DNA of 64,000 bases from Ereboglobus sp. (GCA_029974595.1 JARKRC010000027.1:310001-374000), one strand, 5' to 3'; counted from the first letter of the stretch, positions 20,534 to 30,775 are shown. Notes: generated by a model not told the origin, from the letters alone. Numbers and translations: made by a program.

Positions 20534-20562
20534 CAACGATGCAAATGCGCGCATCGTCGCGC
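20534..20562 (-). promoter_or_regulatory. Putative operator upstream of fucP, motif A copy 4 and inverted partner
   Basis: On the minus strand GCGCGACGATGCGC (20549-20562) differs from motif A at one consensus position. On the plus strand CAACGATGC (20534-20542) is its inverted partner, giving CGACGATGC-N8-GCATCGTTG. It lies 75-100 bp before the fucP start. Confidence 0.45.
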
Positions 20563-20623
20563 TGGCTTGCATAAGTGAGGGGATGGTCGCGATTACGCCG
20601 TTTTTGTCCCAGAGGCCGGAGCG

Positions 20624-20884
20624 TCAGATGCCTGTGTTCGGCGAAAGGATGCGTTTGAAGATACCGACGATCTGAGCTTCGTTATCGTAGACGGTTGCGC
20701 AGTCAGGGTGCTGGTATCCGAGCTCGGCGGCGGCGACTTCATCGGGCGTGACATGGTCAGAGCCGAAGGTTCCCATGCCGGTGCCAAGCACGCGCACACT
20801 TGTGGCGAGCATGCGTTGGGGCACGATCGGGGGATCAATGACGCCGGGAGCGCGGGGATTGAAGCCGATCTCAGGATGAGGTTT
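20624..20884 (-). pseudogene. Unassigned reading frame continuing directly after the fucU stop
   Basis: Immediately after the fucU TGA the same frame remains open for 86 codons, ending at 20624. The translation reads like real protein (NPRAPGVIDPPIVPQRM, VRVLGTGMGTFGSDHVTPDE, YDNEAQIVGIFKRIL). The only candidate starts are internal (GTG 20824, then ATG), which would discard the first 20 plausible residues. I do not recognise the family. It may be the remnant of a gene whose 5' end has been lost, or a short real protein with an unusual start. Confidence 0.35.
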
Positions 20885-21319
20885 TCAGACGATGGGAGTA
20901 ACGCCTTTTTTGAGGAGGATATTACCGTATTTGGCAGTTTCGCCGGTCATGAGGACGGCATAGGCTTTGCGTGTGCGTTCGTAGAAAGCGAAGCGATCGA
21001 TGCGCGTGATGGCGGGCGCATCGGGCGCGTGTTTGCGAATGGGTGCGAGATAGGAGGCTTCGACCGAGGGATCGAGCGAGTCACCGGGAACAGCGGCCAT
21101 CATGACGAGCGGATCAGGCACGTAGGTGTCGATCACGAAGAGCGGCAGGATCGCATCGAGGAGCGCAGGGATGCGCAGACCGTCGGCCCGGAGCACGCGG
21201 GCGTTGAAGCTCTCGCCGGGAAAATGCGCGTCGGCGAGGACGATTTCGTCGCCGTGTCCCATGCGGGCGAGGGTGGCGAGGAGTTCGGGGCTGATGAGCG
21301 GGGAGATTCCTTTGAGCAT
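20885..21319 (-). CDS. fucU: L-fucose mutarotase, RbsD/FucU family
   Basis: 144 residues, the usual length for the family. Recognisable features are the start [34 protein letters not shown], the catalytic-region segment around [18 protein letters not shown], and the ending [10 protein letters not shown]. It interconverts alpha- and beta-L-fucopyranose in the cytoplasm to supply the anomer used by catabolism. It is encoded on the same strand and upstream of fucP, with about 425 bp between them that hold an unassigned open frame and a putative operator, so they may not share one transcript. Confidence 0.9.
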   Translation of the reverse strand: MLKGISPLISPELLATLARMGHGDEIVLADAHFPGESFNARVLRADGLRIPALLDAILPLFVIDTYVPDPLVMMAAVPGDSLDPSVEASYLAPIRKHAPDAPAITRIDRFAFYERTRKAYAVLMTGETAKYGNILLKKGVTPIV

Positions 21320-21624
21320 GGTGCAATGTTGTGTTTATAGCGCGTTGCGGGTTGTTGTTACGGTCGTTTTCCGGCGGGAAGGGCATTGAGAACATGTCTG
21401 CAATCAGGCGCAAGGGAGGAAGGGCAAAAGTGTGATGCGATCCGACCGCTGACATGACGACCCTGCCTTGTGCGACAATGCGCGCTTCGGAACGATTGCA
21501 CAATATCGGAGGATTTATGTTAGTGGGTTTCACATTTTCCTTCGCTCAAGAATCCCTGAATCCTCATCAACCCTGCCATCCCGGGCCCCGCAGCCCGCGA
21601 AGAGTCCATCCAAAAAAATCTCTT
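21320..21624. other. Divergent intergenic region between fucU and GH28
   Basis: About 305 bp between the fucU start (minus strand) and the GH28 start (plus strand). It holds one motif A copy (21470-21483), itself the left part of a longer dyad TTGTGC (21468) ... GCACAA (about 21508). No gene or RNA is recognised. Confidence 0.4.
21470..21483 (+). promoter_or_regulatory. Putative operator, motif A copy 3
   Basis: GTGCGACAATGCGC, identical to the copy at 6381, lies about 140 bp upstream of the GH28 start and 150 bp from fucU on the other strand. Confidence 0.45.
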
Positions 21625-23031
21625 ATGAACAAACACATGCATCATCTTCGGTTTATCGCCATAATTCTGGCCGGTCTGTTTTCCTGCATGCTGTTTGGCG
21701 CTTCGGGCGCAGTTTCAATTTATAATATCCGCGATTATGGTGCGACAGGTGATGGGGCGACGCTCGACACCAAGGCGTTTGCACTGGCTGTTGATGCCGC
21801 GTTCAAGGCCGGCGGCGGCACTGTGTATGTGCCGCCCGGACGCTACCACACGGGCGCAATCCGCCTGAAAAGCCACATCACGCTCCACATGGAAGCGGGA
21901 GCCGTGATTCTGGGCAGCGAAAATCCCGATGACTATCCGCCCACTGAGAACGTCTGGCGGGACGGTGATGGCGGGCATGGGCGCAGCTCCACAATGTCCT
22001 CGCTCATCTATGCAGAGGATTCCGAAAACATCACCATTACCGGGCGCGGCACCATCGACGGGCAGGGGCGAATCTGGTGGCTGCGCATCGAATATGCCAA
22101 CCCCAAGAAATACAAACTCCCACCGCTCACGGATGAGCAAAAGGTGGAACTGGCAAAAATTTCCCGCGGCCGTCCGCATTTGATTCGCATGCTCCGCTGC
22201 CGCGATATACTGATTGAAAACGTGAACCTGCAAAACTCCGCCGAGTGGACTGTGCATCCGATGCTCTGCGACTTTGTCCGCATCGAGGGGATTTCCATCA
22301 CCAATGATCCCGATGCATCGCACAACACTGACGGCATCAATCCCGAATCATGCACCAACGTGCGCATTGCGAATTGTCGCATAGACACCGGCGACGACTG
22401 CGTGACACTCAAGTCAGGGAAGGATGAGGCAGGACGCCGCGTCGGAAAACCCACCGAAAACGTCACCATCACAAACTGTGTCATGTATCACGGGCACGGC
22501 GGCGTCGTGATTGGCAGTGAAATGTCCGGCGATGTACGCAATGTCACCGTCGCAAATTGTGTTTTTCACGGCACGGATAATGGGATTCGCATCAAATCGC
22601 AACGCGGACGCGGCGGCGTGGTCGAGGGGCTCAATGTCAGCAACATCGTCATGCACGACGTATCTACGCCCTTCACGATCAGGACATTTTACATCGGCAA
22701 GGACAAGGTCGAGGACTGGCATCCCGTCAATGAGGGCACGCCACGTTATCGCAATTTCATGTTCAACAACATCAGCGCCCGCGGAGCGAAAATCGCCGGC
22801 GAAATTATCGGCCTGCGCGAAATGCCCATTGAGGATATCGTCTTCAGCAACGTGCGCATCCAGGCTGCGAAAGGCTTTTTCTGCGCCAATACGCGCGACG
22901 TGACTTTTCTCGAGACGATCATCGACACCGCATCCGACCCCGCGCTTACGTTACGCAACGCGGACGAAACCCGCGCCGACGGCTTGCGCACACGCAAGCC
23001 GCACAAGGACACGCCTCTCATCCTGAAATGA
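21625..23031 (+). CDS. Secreted polygalacturonase, GH28
   Basis: 468 residues from ATG 21625, which places a signal peptide (MNKHMHHLRFIAIILAGLF) at the N-terminus; the longer open frame from 21454 has no support. The beta-helix carries all GH28 signature blocks: NTDGINPESC, DTGDDCVTLKSG, GHGGVVIGSEMSG and RIKSQRGRGG. The three catalytic Asp and the GHG/RIK residues are therefore intact. The early motif NIRDYGATGDG...VYVPPGRYHTGAI is typical of exo- or rhamnogalacturonan-active bacterial members. It should release galacturonate units in the periplasm. A hexuronate-type transporter gene follows 37 bp later. Confidence 0.92.
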   Translation: MNKHMHHLRFIAIILAGLFSCMLFGASGAVSIYNIRDYGATGDGATLDTKAFALAVDAAFKAGGGTVYVPPGRYHTGAIRLKSHITLHMEAGAVILGSENPDDYPPTENVWRDGDGGHGRSSTMSSLIYAEDSENITITGRGTIDGQGRIWWLRIEYANPKKYKLPPLTDEQKVELAKISRGRPHLIRMLRCRDILIENVNLQNSAEWTVHPMLCDFVRIEGISITNDPDASHNTDGINPESCTNVRIANCRIDTGDDCVTLKSGKDEAGRRVGKPTENVTITNCVMYHGHGGVVIGSEMSGDVRNVTVANCVFHGTDNGIRIKSQRGRGGVVEGLNVSNIVMHDVSTPFTIRTFYIGKDKVEDWHPVNEGTPRYRNFMFNNISARGAKIAGEIIGLREMPIEDIVFSNVRIQAAKGFFCANTRDVTFLETIIDTASDPALTLRNADETRADGLRTRKPHKDTPLILK

Positions 23032-23068
23032 AACGGGCGCTTGCCGGCCATTTATATCCATCTTCAAA

Positions 23069-24433
23069 ATGACAATGCCCTCAAACGCCAATCCTGCTAC
23101 CGCGCCGGCTCGCGCCGGCGGAAACTTTCGCTGGGTTATTTGCACGCTGCTTTTCTTTTCGGTCGCGCTGAATTACATCGACCGGAATATAATCGGCATT
23201 CTCAAGCCGCATTTGAGCGAAAAGCTCGGCTGGGATGAAAACGACTACGGCACCATCACAGCGGGATTCAGCTTTGCCTACGCGTTCGGATATCTGGTTG
23301 GCGGGCGGCTTATCCAACGGTTTGGCATACGCTACGGACTGCCCGCCTTCGTGTTGCTTTGGAGTCTCGCGGCCATGGCTCACGGCCTCTGCGGTTTCAT
23401 TCCCGTCGAGAGTGTCTTCCGTATGGGTACTTTTGCCATACCGGCAACAGCACTGGGCTTCCTGTGCGCACGCATCGCGCTCGGCCTTACGGAAGGCGGC
23501 AATTTTCCCGGGGCGATCAAGGCGGTCGCCGAATGGTTTCCCCAGAAGGAGCGCGCGTTCGCCACGGGGCTGTTTAATGCGGGTACAAATGTGGGCGCAG
23601 TCATTTGCCCCATCGGTGTGCCATGGCTGCTTGGCCATGTGGGTTGGGAATCGACTTTTTATATCACCGGCGGCCTTGGCTTCATATGGCTCATCGCATG
23701 GTGGTTCCTTTATGAGTCGCCGGAAAAGAGCAAACGGCTTTCCGAAAGCGAGCGCGCTTACATTCAGGGCGAACAATCTGCGACGCCGGTTTTGGACGGC
23801 GCAAAAAAGGAAACGATGCCTTGGGGACGGCTCCTCCGATACCGCGCCGTGTGGGCGTATATCATCGCTGGTATTTTTGCCGGCCCCGTGTGGAGTTTCT
23901 ACCAATTTTTTCTCCCGGATTTTCTCTACAAACGCTACGATCTCCAGCTTCAAGAGACCGGAATATGGACGGGCGTGTTTTATGCGCTGGCCGCGGTCGG
24001 AGGTGTATTTTTTGGATGGCTCGCGGGCAAACTTTTCGAGCGTGGCTGGACAACCAACGCGACCCGCAAGATCGCCCTCCTCATTTGCGCCGTGTCGGTC
24101 GTTCCCGTTTTCTTCGCACCTTACGTGTCCGCCATCTGGCTTACCGTGCTTATTGTCGGCATCGCCGGGTCCGCGCATCAGGGCTGGTCGGCGAATTTGT
24201 TTAGCTTCGTATCTGACACCATGCCGAAAAAGGCCATCAGCACGGTGGTTGGGCTGGGCGGCTTCGTGACGTATTTTACCAGTGGCGTTGTTTCCAAGGC
24301 GACAGGCTGGATTTTGCAGGAAACAGGCAGCTACGTCTATGTCTTCGTGTGGGCTTCGCTCATGTATGTGCTCTCGCTCGTGGCAATCCAACTCCTCGTC
24401 CCGCGCATCCCGCAAAGCCCCGAGGAGGCCTGA
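23069..24433 (+). CDS. MFS transporter, anion:cation symporter (hexuronate-type)
   Basis: 454 residues with about 12 helices. The first helix carries NYIDRNIIGILKPHL, and GLTEGGNFPGAIKAVAEWFP matches the conserved block of ExuT/anion:cation symporter family members that carry hexuronates or aldonates. It follows GH28 by 37 bp and very likely forms an operon with it, so import of galacturonate or oligouronides is the natural guess. No uronate isomerase or dehydratase lies in the window. Confidence 0.85.
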   Translation: MTMPSNANPATAPARAGGNFRWVICTLLFFSVALNYIDRNIIGILKPHLSEKLGWDENDYGTITAGFSFAYAFGYLVGGRLIQRFGIRYGLPAFVLLWSLAAMAHGLCGFIPVESVFRMGTFAIPATALGFLCARIALGLTEGGNFPGAIKAVAEWFPQKERAFATGLFNAGTNVGAVICPIGVPWLLGHVGWESTFYITGGLGFIWLIAWWFLYESPEKSKRLSESERAYIQGEQSATPVLDGAKKETMPWGRLLRYRAVWAYIIAGIFAGPVWSFYQFFLPDFLYKRYDLQLQETGIWTGVFYALAAVGGVFFGWLAGKLFERGWTTNATRKIALLICAVSVVPVFFAPYVSAIWLTVLIVGIAGSAHQGWSANLFSFVSDTMPKKAISTVVGLGGFVTYFTSGVVSKATGWILQETGSYVYVFVWASLMYVLSLVAIQLLVPRIPQSPEEA

Positions 24434-24491
24434 GCGCTCCTGCAATTTCCAATTTATTCTGCATTTCACAATCCACATTCCGCATTTCACC

Positions 24492-26114
24492 ATGTCTCCC
24501 TGGCAACCTGACCTCAACAATGGCACTTACAAAAATCCGATTCTCAACGCGGATTATTCCGATCCCGATGCCATCCGCGTTGGAAACGATTACTGGATGA
24601 TTTCATCGAGTTTTTGTCACGTGCCCGGCCTGCCGATTTTGCATTCGCGCGATCTCGTCAACTGGACAATCGTCAATCATGCGCTTCCCGCGCTTGTGCC
24701 GCATGGCTATTTTTCATCCGTGCGGCACGGTCAGGGTGTCTGGGCTCCGTCCATCCGTTATCACGATAACAAGTTCTGGATATACTATCCGGACCCGGAT
24801 TTTGGCATCTATGTCATCACCGCAACCGATCCACGTGGCGCGTGGAGCGCGCCGGTTTGCGTAAAATCCGGCAGGGGATTCATCGATCCGTGTCCGCTTT
24901 GGGATGACGATGGTTCGGCATGGCTTGTGCATGGCTGGGCCAAGAGCCGTTCGGACATTTGCAACATCCTCACGCTCCACCGGCTCAATGCCGGCGGCAC
25001 CAAGATTGAAGGACAGGGGGATGTCATAATCGACGGCCACAAGATGCCCGGTTGGAATACAATCGAGGGCCCGAAGTTTTATAAACGCAACGGATGGTAT
25101 TATATTTTTGCGCCTGCAGGCGGCGTGGCGGTTGGTTATCAGGCTGTGTTCCGATCGCGCAAAATCACCGGGCCTTATGAGAGCCGTGTTGTTCTCGAAC
25201 AGGGTATGTCGCCAATCAATGGCCCTCATCAGGGGGCATGGATAAGCACACCCGCCGGTGAGCATTGGTTTTTGCATTTTCAGGAGGTTCCCACGATGGG
25301 CCGCGTTGTGCATCTTCAGCCCATGCGTTGGGAAAAAGACTGGCCTGTGATGGGCACTGCGGTTGCAGAAGCGAATGCCGGCTGTGGGGAGCCCGTCCTT
25401 GTACATCGTAAACCTGACTTGCCGAAACAGCCACCCACAGCTCCCGCGACGTCGGACGATTTTTCGACGCCGGTCCTTTCTCTCCAATGGCAGTGGCAGG
25501 CCAATCCTCGCGCGGAATGGGCGGATATTGATGCCGGCTCCAATACCCTCCAGCTTGCCTGCATGCCAATGGTTGCTCCGGGCTCGCATTGGATGACGCC
25601 AAATCTGCTCATGCAAAAATTCCCATGCACGGAATTTACCGTTAATGTCGCAATGGAATTTCCGTCCGCCGAATCAAAACCGGGCGATCATGGCGGACTG
25701 ATTGTTTTTGGTTATGATTACGCATGGCTTGGCATCGAAAATAACCGGGGCTCGCGGCGTCTGGTTCTGAAAAACTGTGAGAAAGCGCAGGATGAAAACA
25801 AAGAACAAACGCTTGTATCCATTGAAGCGCCCGAGTCAGCCGTCATATACTTGCGTGTAGATGTTATCAATGGTCGCGAATGTCGTTTCAGCTATAGTGT
25901 TGATGGGCGCGTTTACACCCCCGTGGGTCAGGTGTTTTATGCCACATCGAGCAAATGGGTTGGCAGTAAGGTCGGCATGTTTGCCGCGAGTATTGCAGAT
26001 GCTGGAAGCGCCCGAAAGATCGGATTCAGGGAGTTCTCTGTTTCCGAAGGCCCGTCGAATGGCCAATCCAATTCGTCTTTTTGCCCGGAATTGTCGTCGG
26101 TCGCCAATGCATGA
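24492..26114 (+). CDS. Cytoplasmic beta-xylosidase/arabinofuranosidase, GH43
   Basis: 540 residues from ATG 24492; the upstream part of the open frame (from 24282) overlaps the transporter gene and is not coding. There is no signal peptide. GH43 five-blade propeller catalytic residues are visible: Asp in DYSDPDAI (about residue 24), Asp in GFIDPCPLWDDDG, and Glu in WNTIEGPKFY. A C-terminal beta-sandwich of about 200 residues (from DDFSTPVLSLQWQWQANP) matches the XynB/GH43 C-terminal domain. It should split xylo-oligosaccharides in the cytoplasm, consistent with xylA and xylB directly downstream. Confidence 0.9.
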   Translation: MSPWQPDLNNGTYKNPILNADYSDPDAIRVGNDYWMISSSFCHVPGLPILHSRDLVNWTIVNHALPALVPHGYFSSVRHGQGVWAPSIRYHDNKFWIYYPDPDFGIYVITATDPRGAWSAPVCVKSGRGFIDPCPLWDDDGSAWLVHGWAKSRSDICNILTLHRLNAGGTKIEGQGDVIIDGHKMPGWNTIEGPKFYKRNGWYYIFAPAGGVAVGYQAVFRSRKITGPYESRVVLEQGMSPINGPHQGAWISTPAGEHWFLHFQEVPTMGRVVHLQPMRWEKDWPVMGTAVAEANAGCGEPVLVHRKPDLPKQPPTAPATSDDFSTPVLSLQWQWQANPRAEWADIDAGSNTLQLACMPMVAPGSHWMTPNLLMQKFPCTEFTVNVAMEFPSAESKPGDHGGLIVFGYDYAWLGIENNRGSRRLVLKNCEKAQDENKEQTLVSIEAPESAVIYLRVDVINGRECRFSYSVDGRVYTPVGQVFYATSSKWVGSKVGMFAASIADAGSARKIGFREFSVSEGPSNGQSNSSFCPELSSVANA

Positions 26115-26147
26115 GTTTTGCTGGATATAAAAATACCATTATCGATT

Positions 26148-27479
26148 ATGAAAATTAAATCGCACTTCCCGAAAATCGGCGTCATCGCCTGCGAAGGCCC
26201 GCGCAGTGAAAACCCGCTCGCTTTCAAGCACTACAACCCCGACGAAATCATCGATGGGCGCAGCATGTCAGAGCTCCTCCGTTTTTCGATCGCCTACTGG
26301 CATGCTTTTCGTGGCGCGGGCGCGGATATGTTCGGCTCCGGCACAATCAACCGCCCTTGGGAGAGGGGCAAAGATGGTGTATCCATCGCCAAGGTTCGCA
26401 TGGATGCCGCGTTTGAATTCTTTCAAAAAATCCGCGCGCCGTTCTGGTGTTACCATGATCGCGACATCGCGCCCGAGGGCGCCACGCTTGCGCAGACCAA
26501 CAGGAATCTCGACGCCATCGTCGCGCACGCCGCGCAACTCCAGAAAGCCACCGGCATAAAACTCCTCTGGGGCACCGCCAACCTCTTTGGCAATCCGCGC
26601 TACATGTGCGGCGCGGCCACGAACCCCGATGCGCACGTTTTCGCCTATGCCGCCGCGCAGGTGAAAAAGGCTATGGATACGACTCTCGCCCTTGGCGGAG
26701 AAAACTATGTCTTCTGGGGCGGACGCGAAGGCTACGAAACCCTCCTCAACACCAACCTCAAACGCGAACAGGACCACCTCGCCGCCTTCATGCACATGGC
26801 GGTCGATTATGCGAAGGAAATTGGCTTCAAGGGGCAGTTCCTCATCGAACCCAAGCCGAAGGAACCCACCAAGCACCAATACGATTTCGACGTCGCCAGC
26901 GGCATCGCCTTCCTGCGCACCTACAAACTCGACAAACATTTCAAATTTAACATCGAGACCAACCACGCCACGCTCGCCGGGCATACCTTCGAGCATGAAA
27001 TCGAGGTTGCCGCCTCAGCCGGAATGCTCGGCTCCATTGACGCGAACACCGGCGACACGCTTCTCGGCTGGGACACCGACCAGTTCTCGACCGATGTCCA
27101 CGGTCTCACACTCGCCATGATCTCGATTCTGCGCGCCGGCGGCCTTGGCCGCGGGGGGCTCAATTTCGATGCGAAGCTCCGCCGTCCCTCGATCGACCTT
27201 GAAGACCTTTTCCTCGCCCACATCGGCGGCATGGACGCGTATGCGCTCGCTTTCAAAATCGCCCGGAAAATTCTGGCGGATGGAAAACTCTCCCAATTCG
27301 TCGCCGATCGCTACGCCAGCTACGATACCGGCTACGGGAAGGAAATCGAGAAACGAAAAATCGGCTTCGCAGAACTCGAAAAACTCGTTTTCACCCAGCT
27401 TGGCGAACCGAAGCCCCGCTCCGGCAAGCAAGAGCTGCTGGAAAATCTGATCGCCCAATATGTCTCCAACGGCGTGTAA
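26148..27479 (+). CDS. xylA: D-xylose isomerase
   Basis: 443 residues from ATG 26148. The family signatures [10 protein letters not shown] and [18 protein letters not shown] hold active-site and metal-binding residues, and [18 protein letters not shown] and GSIDANTGD are further conserved metal-site blocks. It converts D-xylose to D-xylulose in the cytoplasm. It sits 33 bp after GH43 and 14 bp before xylB, forming an evident xylan-to-xylulose-5-phosphate operon. Confidence 0.97.
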   Translation: MKIKSHFPKIGVIACEGPRSENPLAFKHYNPDEIIDGRSMSELLRFSIAYWHAFRGAGADMFGSGTINRPWERGKDGVSIAKVRMDAAFEFFQKIRAPFWCYHDRDIAPEGATLAQTNRNLDAIVAHAAQLQKATGIKLLWGTANLFGNPRYMCGAATNPDAHVFAYAAAQVKKAMDTTLALGGENYVFWGGREGYETLLNTNLKREQDHLAAFMHMAVDYAKEIGFKGQFLIEPKPKEPTKHQYDFDVASGIAFLRTYKLDKHFKFNIETNHATLAGHTFEHEIEVAASAGMLGSIDANTGDTLLGWDTDQFSTDVHGLTLAMISILRAGGLGRGGLNFDAKLRRPSIDLEDLFLAHIGGMDAYALAFKIARKILADGKLSQFVADRYASYDTGYGKEIEKRKIGFAELEKLVFTQLGEPKPRSGKQELLENLIAQYVSNGV

Positions 27480-27493
27480 ATGGCATCTTTATC

Positions 27494-28990
27494 ATGTCCC
27501 TCTACATTGGTTTTGATTCCGGCACCCAGAGCACGAAGGCGGTCGTCCTTGATATTGAAACCGGCAAAATAATCACCGAGGCCCGCGCTCCACATGCGCT
27601 CATATCCGGTCTTCCAACCGGTCACATGGAGCAAAATCCGGCTGACTGGATTCAGACGTTGGAAACGACGCTTGCCGCCGTCCTGTCGAAAATCGGCCCG
27701 GGCAATCGTGTGCATGTTCGCGGTATGGGGGTGTCCGGCCAGCAACATGGATTCGTGCCGCTCGATGCCGAGGGCATGATCATCCGCCCTGCAAAGCTCT
27801 GGTGCGACACCAGCACAATCGCGGAGTGCGCATTGCTTACAAAAAAGCTCGGCGGCGCCAAGGCTGTGATACGCAAAATCGGGCTTCCGTTTTTGCCCGG
27901 TTACACCGCGCCAAAAATTCTCTGGCTGAAGCGCCACGAGCCGCAAAATTACAAGCGGCTCCGTCACGTCCTCCTTCCTCACGATTATCTCAACTTTCAT
28001 CTTACGGGAAATTACTTCATGGAGCCCGGCGATGCATCCGGCACCGCGCTCATGGATATTCGCCGCCGCAAGTGGTCGCGCGACGTGCTCGACGCCATCG
28101 ACAGAAATCTTGTCGATTATCTGCCTCCGCTTTCTGACTCGCGCAAGGCCGCCGGTATTTTGCGCCCGGAGCTGGCCCGTCGATTTGGTTTGCCTGACAA
28201 CGTCATAATCAGTGCTGGCGGCGGCGACAATATGATGGGTGCGATCGGCACCGGCAATGTCGTCCCCGGCATCGTGACAGCGAGCTTCGGGACGAGCGGC
28301 ACCATTTACGCATATTCCGCAAAACCCGTCGCCGATGCGCAGGGCGAGGTTGCGGCCTTTTGCTCATCCACCGGCGGCTGGCTTCCGCTCATCTGCACGA
28401 TGAATGTGACCACGGTCACCGAGCACATCCGCGCCCTGTTCAATCAGGATCACCGCGCTCTTGACCGTGCGGTCGAATCATCTCCGCCGGGCGCGAATGG
28501 GTTGGTTCTGCTCCCTTATCTTGCGGGCGAGCGCACGCCAAATCTGCCGCACGCCACGGGTGTGCTTTACGGTTTGAACGCGACGACCATCAACGCTTCC
28601 CATCTCGCGCGCGCATCGATGGAAGGTGTCACGCTTGGAATGAACTACGGATTGCAACGCCTTGCCAAACTCGGCGTGCGGCCCCGTGAAATCCGTGTTA
28701 CCGGCGGCGGCGCCCGCTCATCCGTATGGCGTCAAATCATGGCTGATATTTTTGGCGTTCCGGTTGTCGCGATGAAGGAGGACGAAGGCGCGGCGCTTGG
28801 AAGCGCAATCCAGGCCGCCTGGTGTGTTGCCAAAAGGGAAGGCCGGAAAACGACGCTCGCCGAACTTGCATGCAAGAGCGTCGCCGTTGAGGAGGCGAGC
28901 CGCGTCCAGCCCAATCCGGAAAATGCGGCTATCTATCGCGAACTCCAACGCCGTCAGGATGCAATCAGCGCAAGCCTTTGGCCTCGTTGA
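27494..28990 (+). CDS. xylB: Xylulokinase
   Basis: 498 residues, the usual FGGY-kinase length. The N-terminal ATP-binding motif FDSGTQSTKAVVLD, substrate region GMGVSGQQHGFVPLD, catalytic-Asp region GGGDNMMGAIGTG and the C-terminal VTGGGARSSVWRQIMADIFG are typical of XylB. It phosphorylates D-xylulose to D-xylulose-5-phosphate for the pentose phosphate pathway. It follows xylA by 14 bp. Confidence 0.95.
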   Translation: MSLYIGFDSGTQSTKAVVLDIETGKIITEARAPHALISGLPTGHMEQNPADWIQTLETTLAAVLSKIGPGNRVHVRGMGVSGQQHGFVPLDAEGMIIRPAKLWCDTSTIAECALLTKKLGGAKAVIRKIGLPFLPGYTAPKILWLKRHEPQNYKRLRHVLLPHDYLNFHLTGNYFMEPGDASGTALMDIRRRKWSRDVLDAIDRNLVDYLPPLSDSRKAAGILRPELARRFGLPDNVIISAGGGDNMMGAIGTGNVVPGIVTASFGTSGTIYAYSAKPVADAQGEVAAFCSSTGGWLPLICTMNVTTVTEHIRALFNQDHRALDRAVESSPPGANGLVLLPYLAGERTPNLPHATGVLYGLNATTINASHLARASMEGVTLGMNYGLQRLAKLGVRPREIRVTGGGARSSVWRQIMADIFGVPVVAMKEDEGAALGSAIQAAWCVAKREGRKTTLAELACKSVAVEEASRVQPNPENAAIYRELQRRQDAISASLWPR

Positions 28991-29126
28991 ATGGAGCGGC
29001 TCGCGGTATCGCCCATCAATACTAGCATTCGCTCATTTTATAAAAATATTCACTCGTCACAAAGATCACGTTTTTGGTTGAGCCTTTTTCGCCAATTTTC
29101 CGATTCTGAAACTCCTCTTCACCGCC

Positions 29127-30599
29127 ATGTTTTCAAAGAAGTTATCCTCCCTCACTGCGTTCTTGGTTTTCAGTTTGGTTTCGAGCGCCGCTGATATTGA
29201 GCCCATCGCTCCGATCAACGCGCCATTCCCAATGCCCCAGCTTCAACGTCCAGCCGTGCCAACTCGCGAATTTAATATACGCGATTACGGCGCGATTGAG
29301 GCTGCCGAGGCGGGTGTTCCTGATGCGATTACGTCTTCGACGAATTTGGCTGCCGCCACTGCCAATGCAAAAAACTCTGCTGCCATCAAAGCCGCCATCA
29401 CTGCGTGTTCAAGTGCCGGTGGCGGGCGTATCATCATCCCTGCGGGACGCTGGCACACGGGACCAATTCATCTGCATGGCAACATGGCGCTGCACCTTTC
29501 CGCCGGGGCTGAGGTCGTCTTCAGCGACCGCATTGAAGATTACCTGCCTGTCGTTCCCGTCCGTGTTGGTGGCATCGAGCTGCTCAACTATTCGCCGCTC
29601 GTTTATGCTAAGGATTGCGAAAACATCGCCATCACCGGCCCCGGCAAACTCAACGGCAACGCACGGGCTTGGTGGGGCTGGAAAAAGAAGGAAACAAGGG
29701 AAATCTTCCAGCTTCAGGCTCGCGGCATACCGCCTGAAAAGCGCATCTACGGCACGCACGAAGCGGCGATCCGTCCGAGCTTTGTCACCTTCTACAATTG
29801 CAAAAATATCCTGATGGAGGGCTTCACTATCGGCAGCGGCCCCAACTGGACGATTCATCCCGTTTATTGTGAAAATATAATTATCCGTCGCGTCCATGTG
29901 CTTACCGACGGTCCAAACAACGATGGCATAGACCCGGATTCCTGCCGCAATCTGCTTATTGAACATTGTGTCTTCGATACGGGCGACGACTGTGTGGTGC
30001 TAAAATCCGGATACAATGAAGATGGCTGGCGCGTGAATCGTCCCTGTGAAAATGTGGTCATGCGTCACTGTTCCAGCAAGCGCGGCCACGGCGGCCTCGT
30101 GATCGGCAGTGAAATGTCAGGCGGTGTTCGCAATGTTTACATGCATGATTGCTACTTTGAGGGCACTGATCGCGCTGTCCGCATTAAATCGCGCATCGAC
30201 CGCGGAGGTGTCGTCGAGAACATCTGGACTGAAAATCTCCGTGTGAGAAATATGAAATACGAAGTTGTCATTCTCAACATGGACTACAGTGCCGACCGCA
30301 ATACCACGCTCAAGCCGGTGCCTCCTGTTTTCCGCAATATTCGTTTGAAAAATATCACCGCCGATGGCGCGCCTGTCGCCATTCGCATCACTGGCTTGGA
30401 ATCGCAGTCCGACGCCATTCGCGACATCACATTTGAAAACATGGAAATCAAGTCCACTCAGGGTGTGATTGCCAGATATACAAAAAATCTTTCTTTTAAA
30501 AATGTGAAACTTGCCGTCACCAAAGGTCAGCCTTACCAATTGGTTGATTCGCAGGGTGCAACGATTGATGGCAGGCAGTTTGGCCGCAAAACGAAATGA
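29127..30599 (+). CDS. Secreted polygalacturonase, GH28
   Basis: 490 residues with a signal peptide (MFSKKLSSLTAFLVFSLVSSA). GH28 motifs are complete: NNDGIDPDSC, DTGDDCVVLKSG, RGHGGLVIGSEMSGG and RIKSRIDRGG. Compared with the GH28 at 21625 it has an N-terminal extension and an insert near ARAWWGWKKKETREIF, which resembles the putative rhamnogalacturonan- or exo-polygalacturonase subgroup. It lies 136 bp downstream of xylB, so it may have its own promoter; neither recurrent operator motif was found in that gap. Confidence 0.9.
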   Translation: MFSKKLSSLTAFLVFSLVSSAADIEPIAPINAPFPMPQLQRPAVPTREFNIRDYGAIEAAEAGVPDAITSSTNLAAATANAKNSAAIKAAITACSSAGGGRIIIPAGRWHTGPIHLHGNMALHLSAGAEVVFSDRIEDYLPVVPVRVGGIELLNYSPLVYAKDCENIAITGPGKLNGNARAWWGWKKKETREIFQLQARGIPPEKRIYGTHEAAIRPSFVTFYNCKNILMEGFTIGSGPNWTIHPVYCENIIIRRVHVLTDGPNNDGIDPDSCRNLLIEHCVFDTGDDCVVLKSGYNEDGWRVNRPCENVVMRHCSSKRGHGGLVIGSEMSGGVRNVYMHDCYFEGTDRAVRIKSRIDRGGVVENIWTENLRVRNMKYEVVILNMDYSADRNTTLKPVPPVFRNIRLKNITADGAPVAIRITGLESQSDAIRDITFENMEIKSTQGVIARYTKNLSFKNVKLAVTKGQPYQLVDSQGATIDGRQFGRKTK

Positions 30600-30775
30600 T
30601 TGGTAGTTGAGTTGGAACAACGCGTCCGATGTTCCTCCTGCCTTCGCTGTTTCTTTTGTCTTTTCTCGATACTCCTCTTTGCCGGCTTAAAACGCCGAAG
30701 AACCTGCGAAGCCCCTCGGGACAGGGCCCGTCAATACTCGCAAAGCATCCTTTCGCTCGCGAAACGTTGCCGCTC

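Noticed and set aside
23081-24526. 481-codon antisense frame opposite the MFS transporter
   Set aside because: Charged, low-complexity translation; the plus strand encodes a clear 12-helix transporter.
30600-30775. Possible terminators between the convergent GH28 and GH105-GH28 genes
   Set aside because: Only short imperfect dyads (GGAAC/GTTCC, CGGC/GCCG) without T runs.
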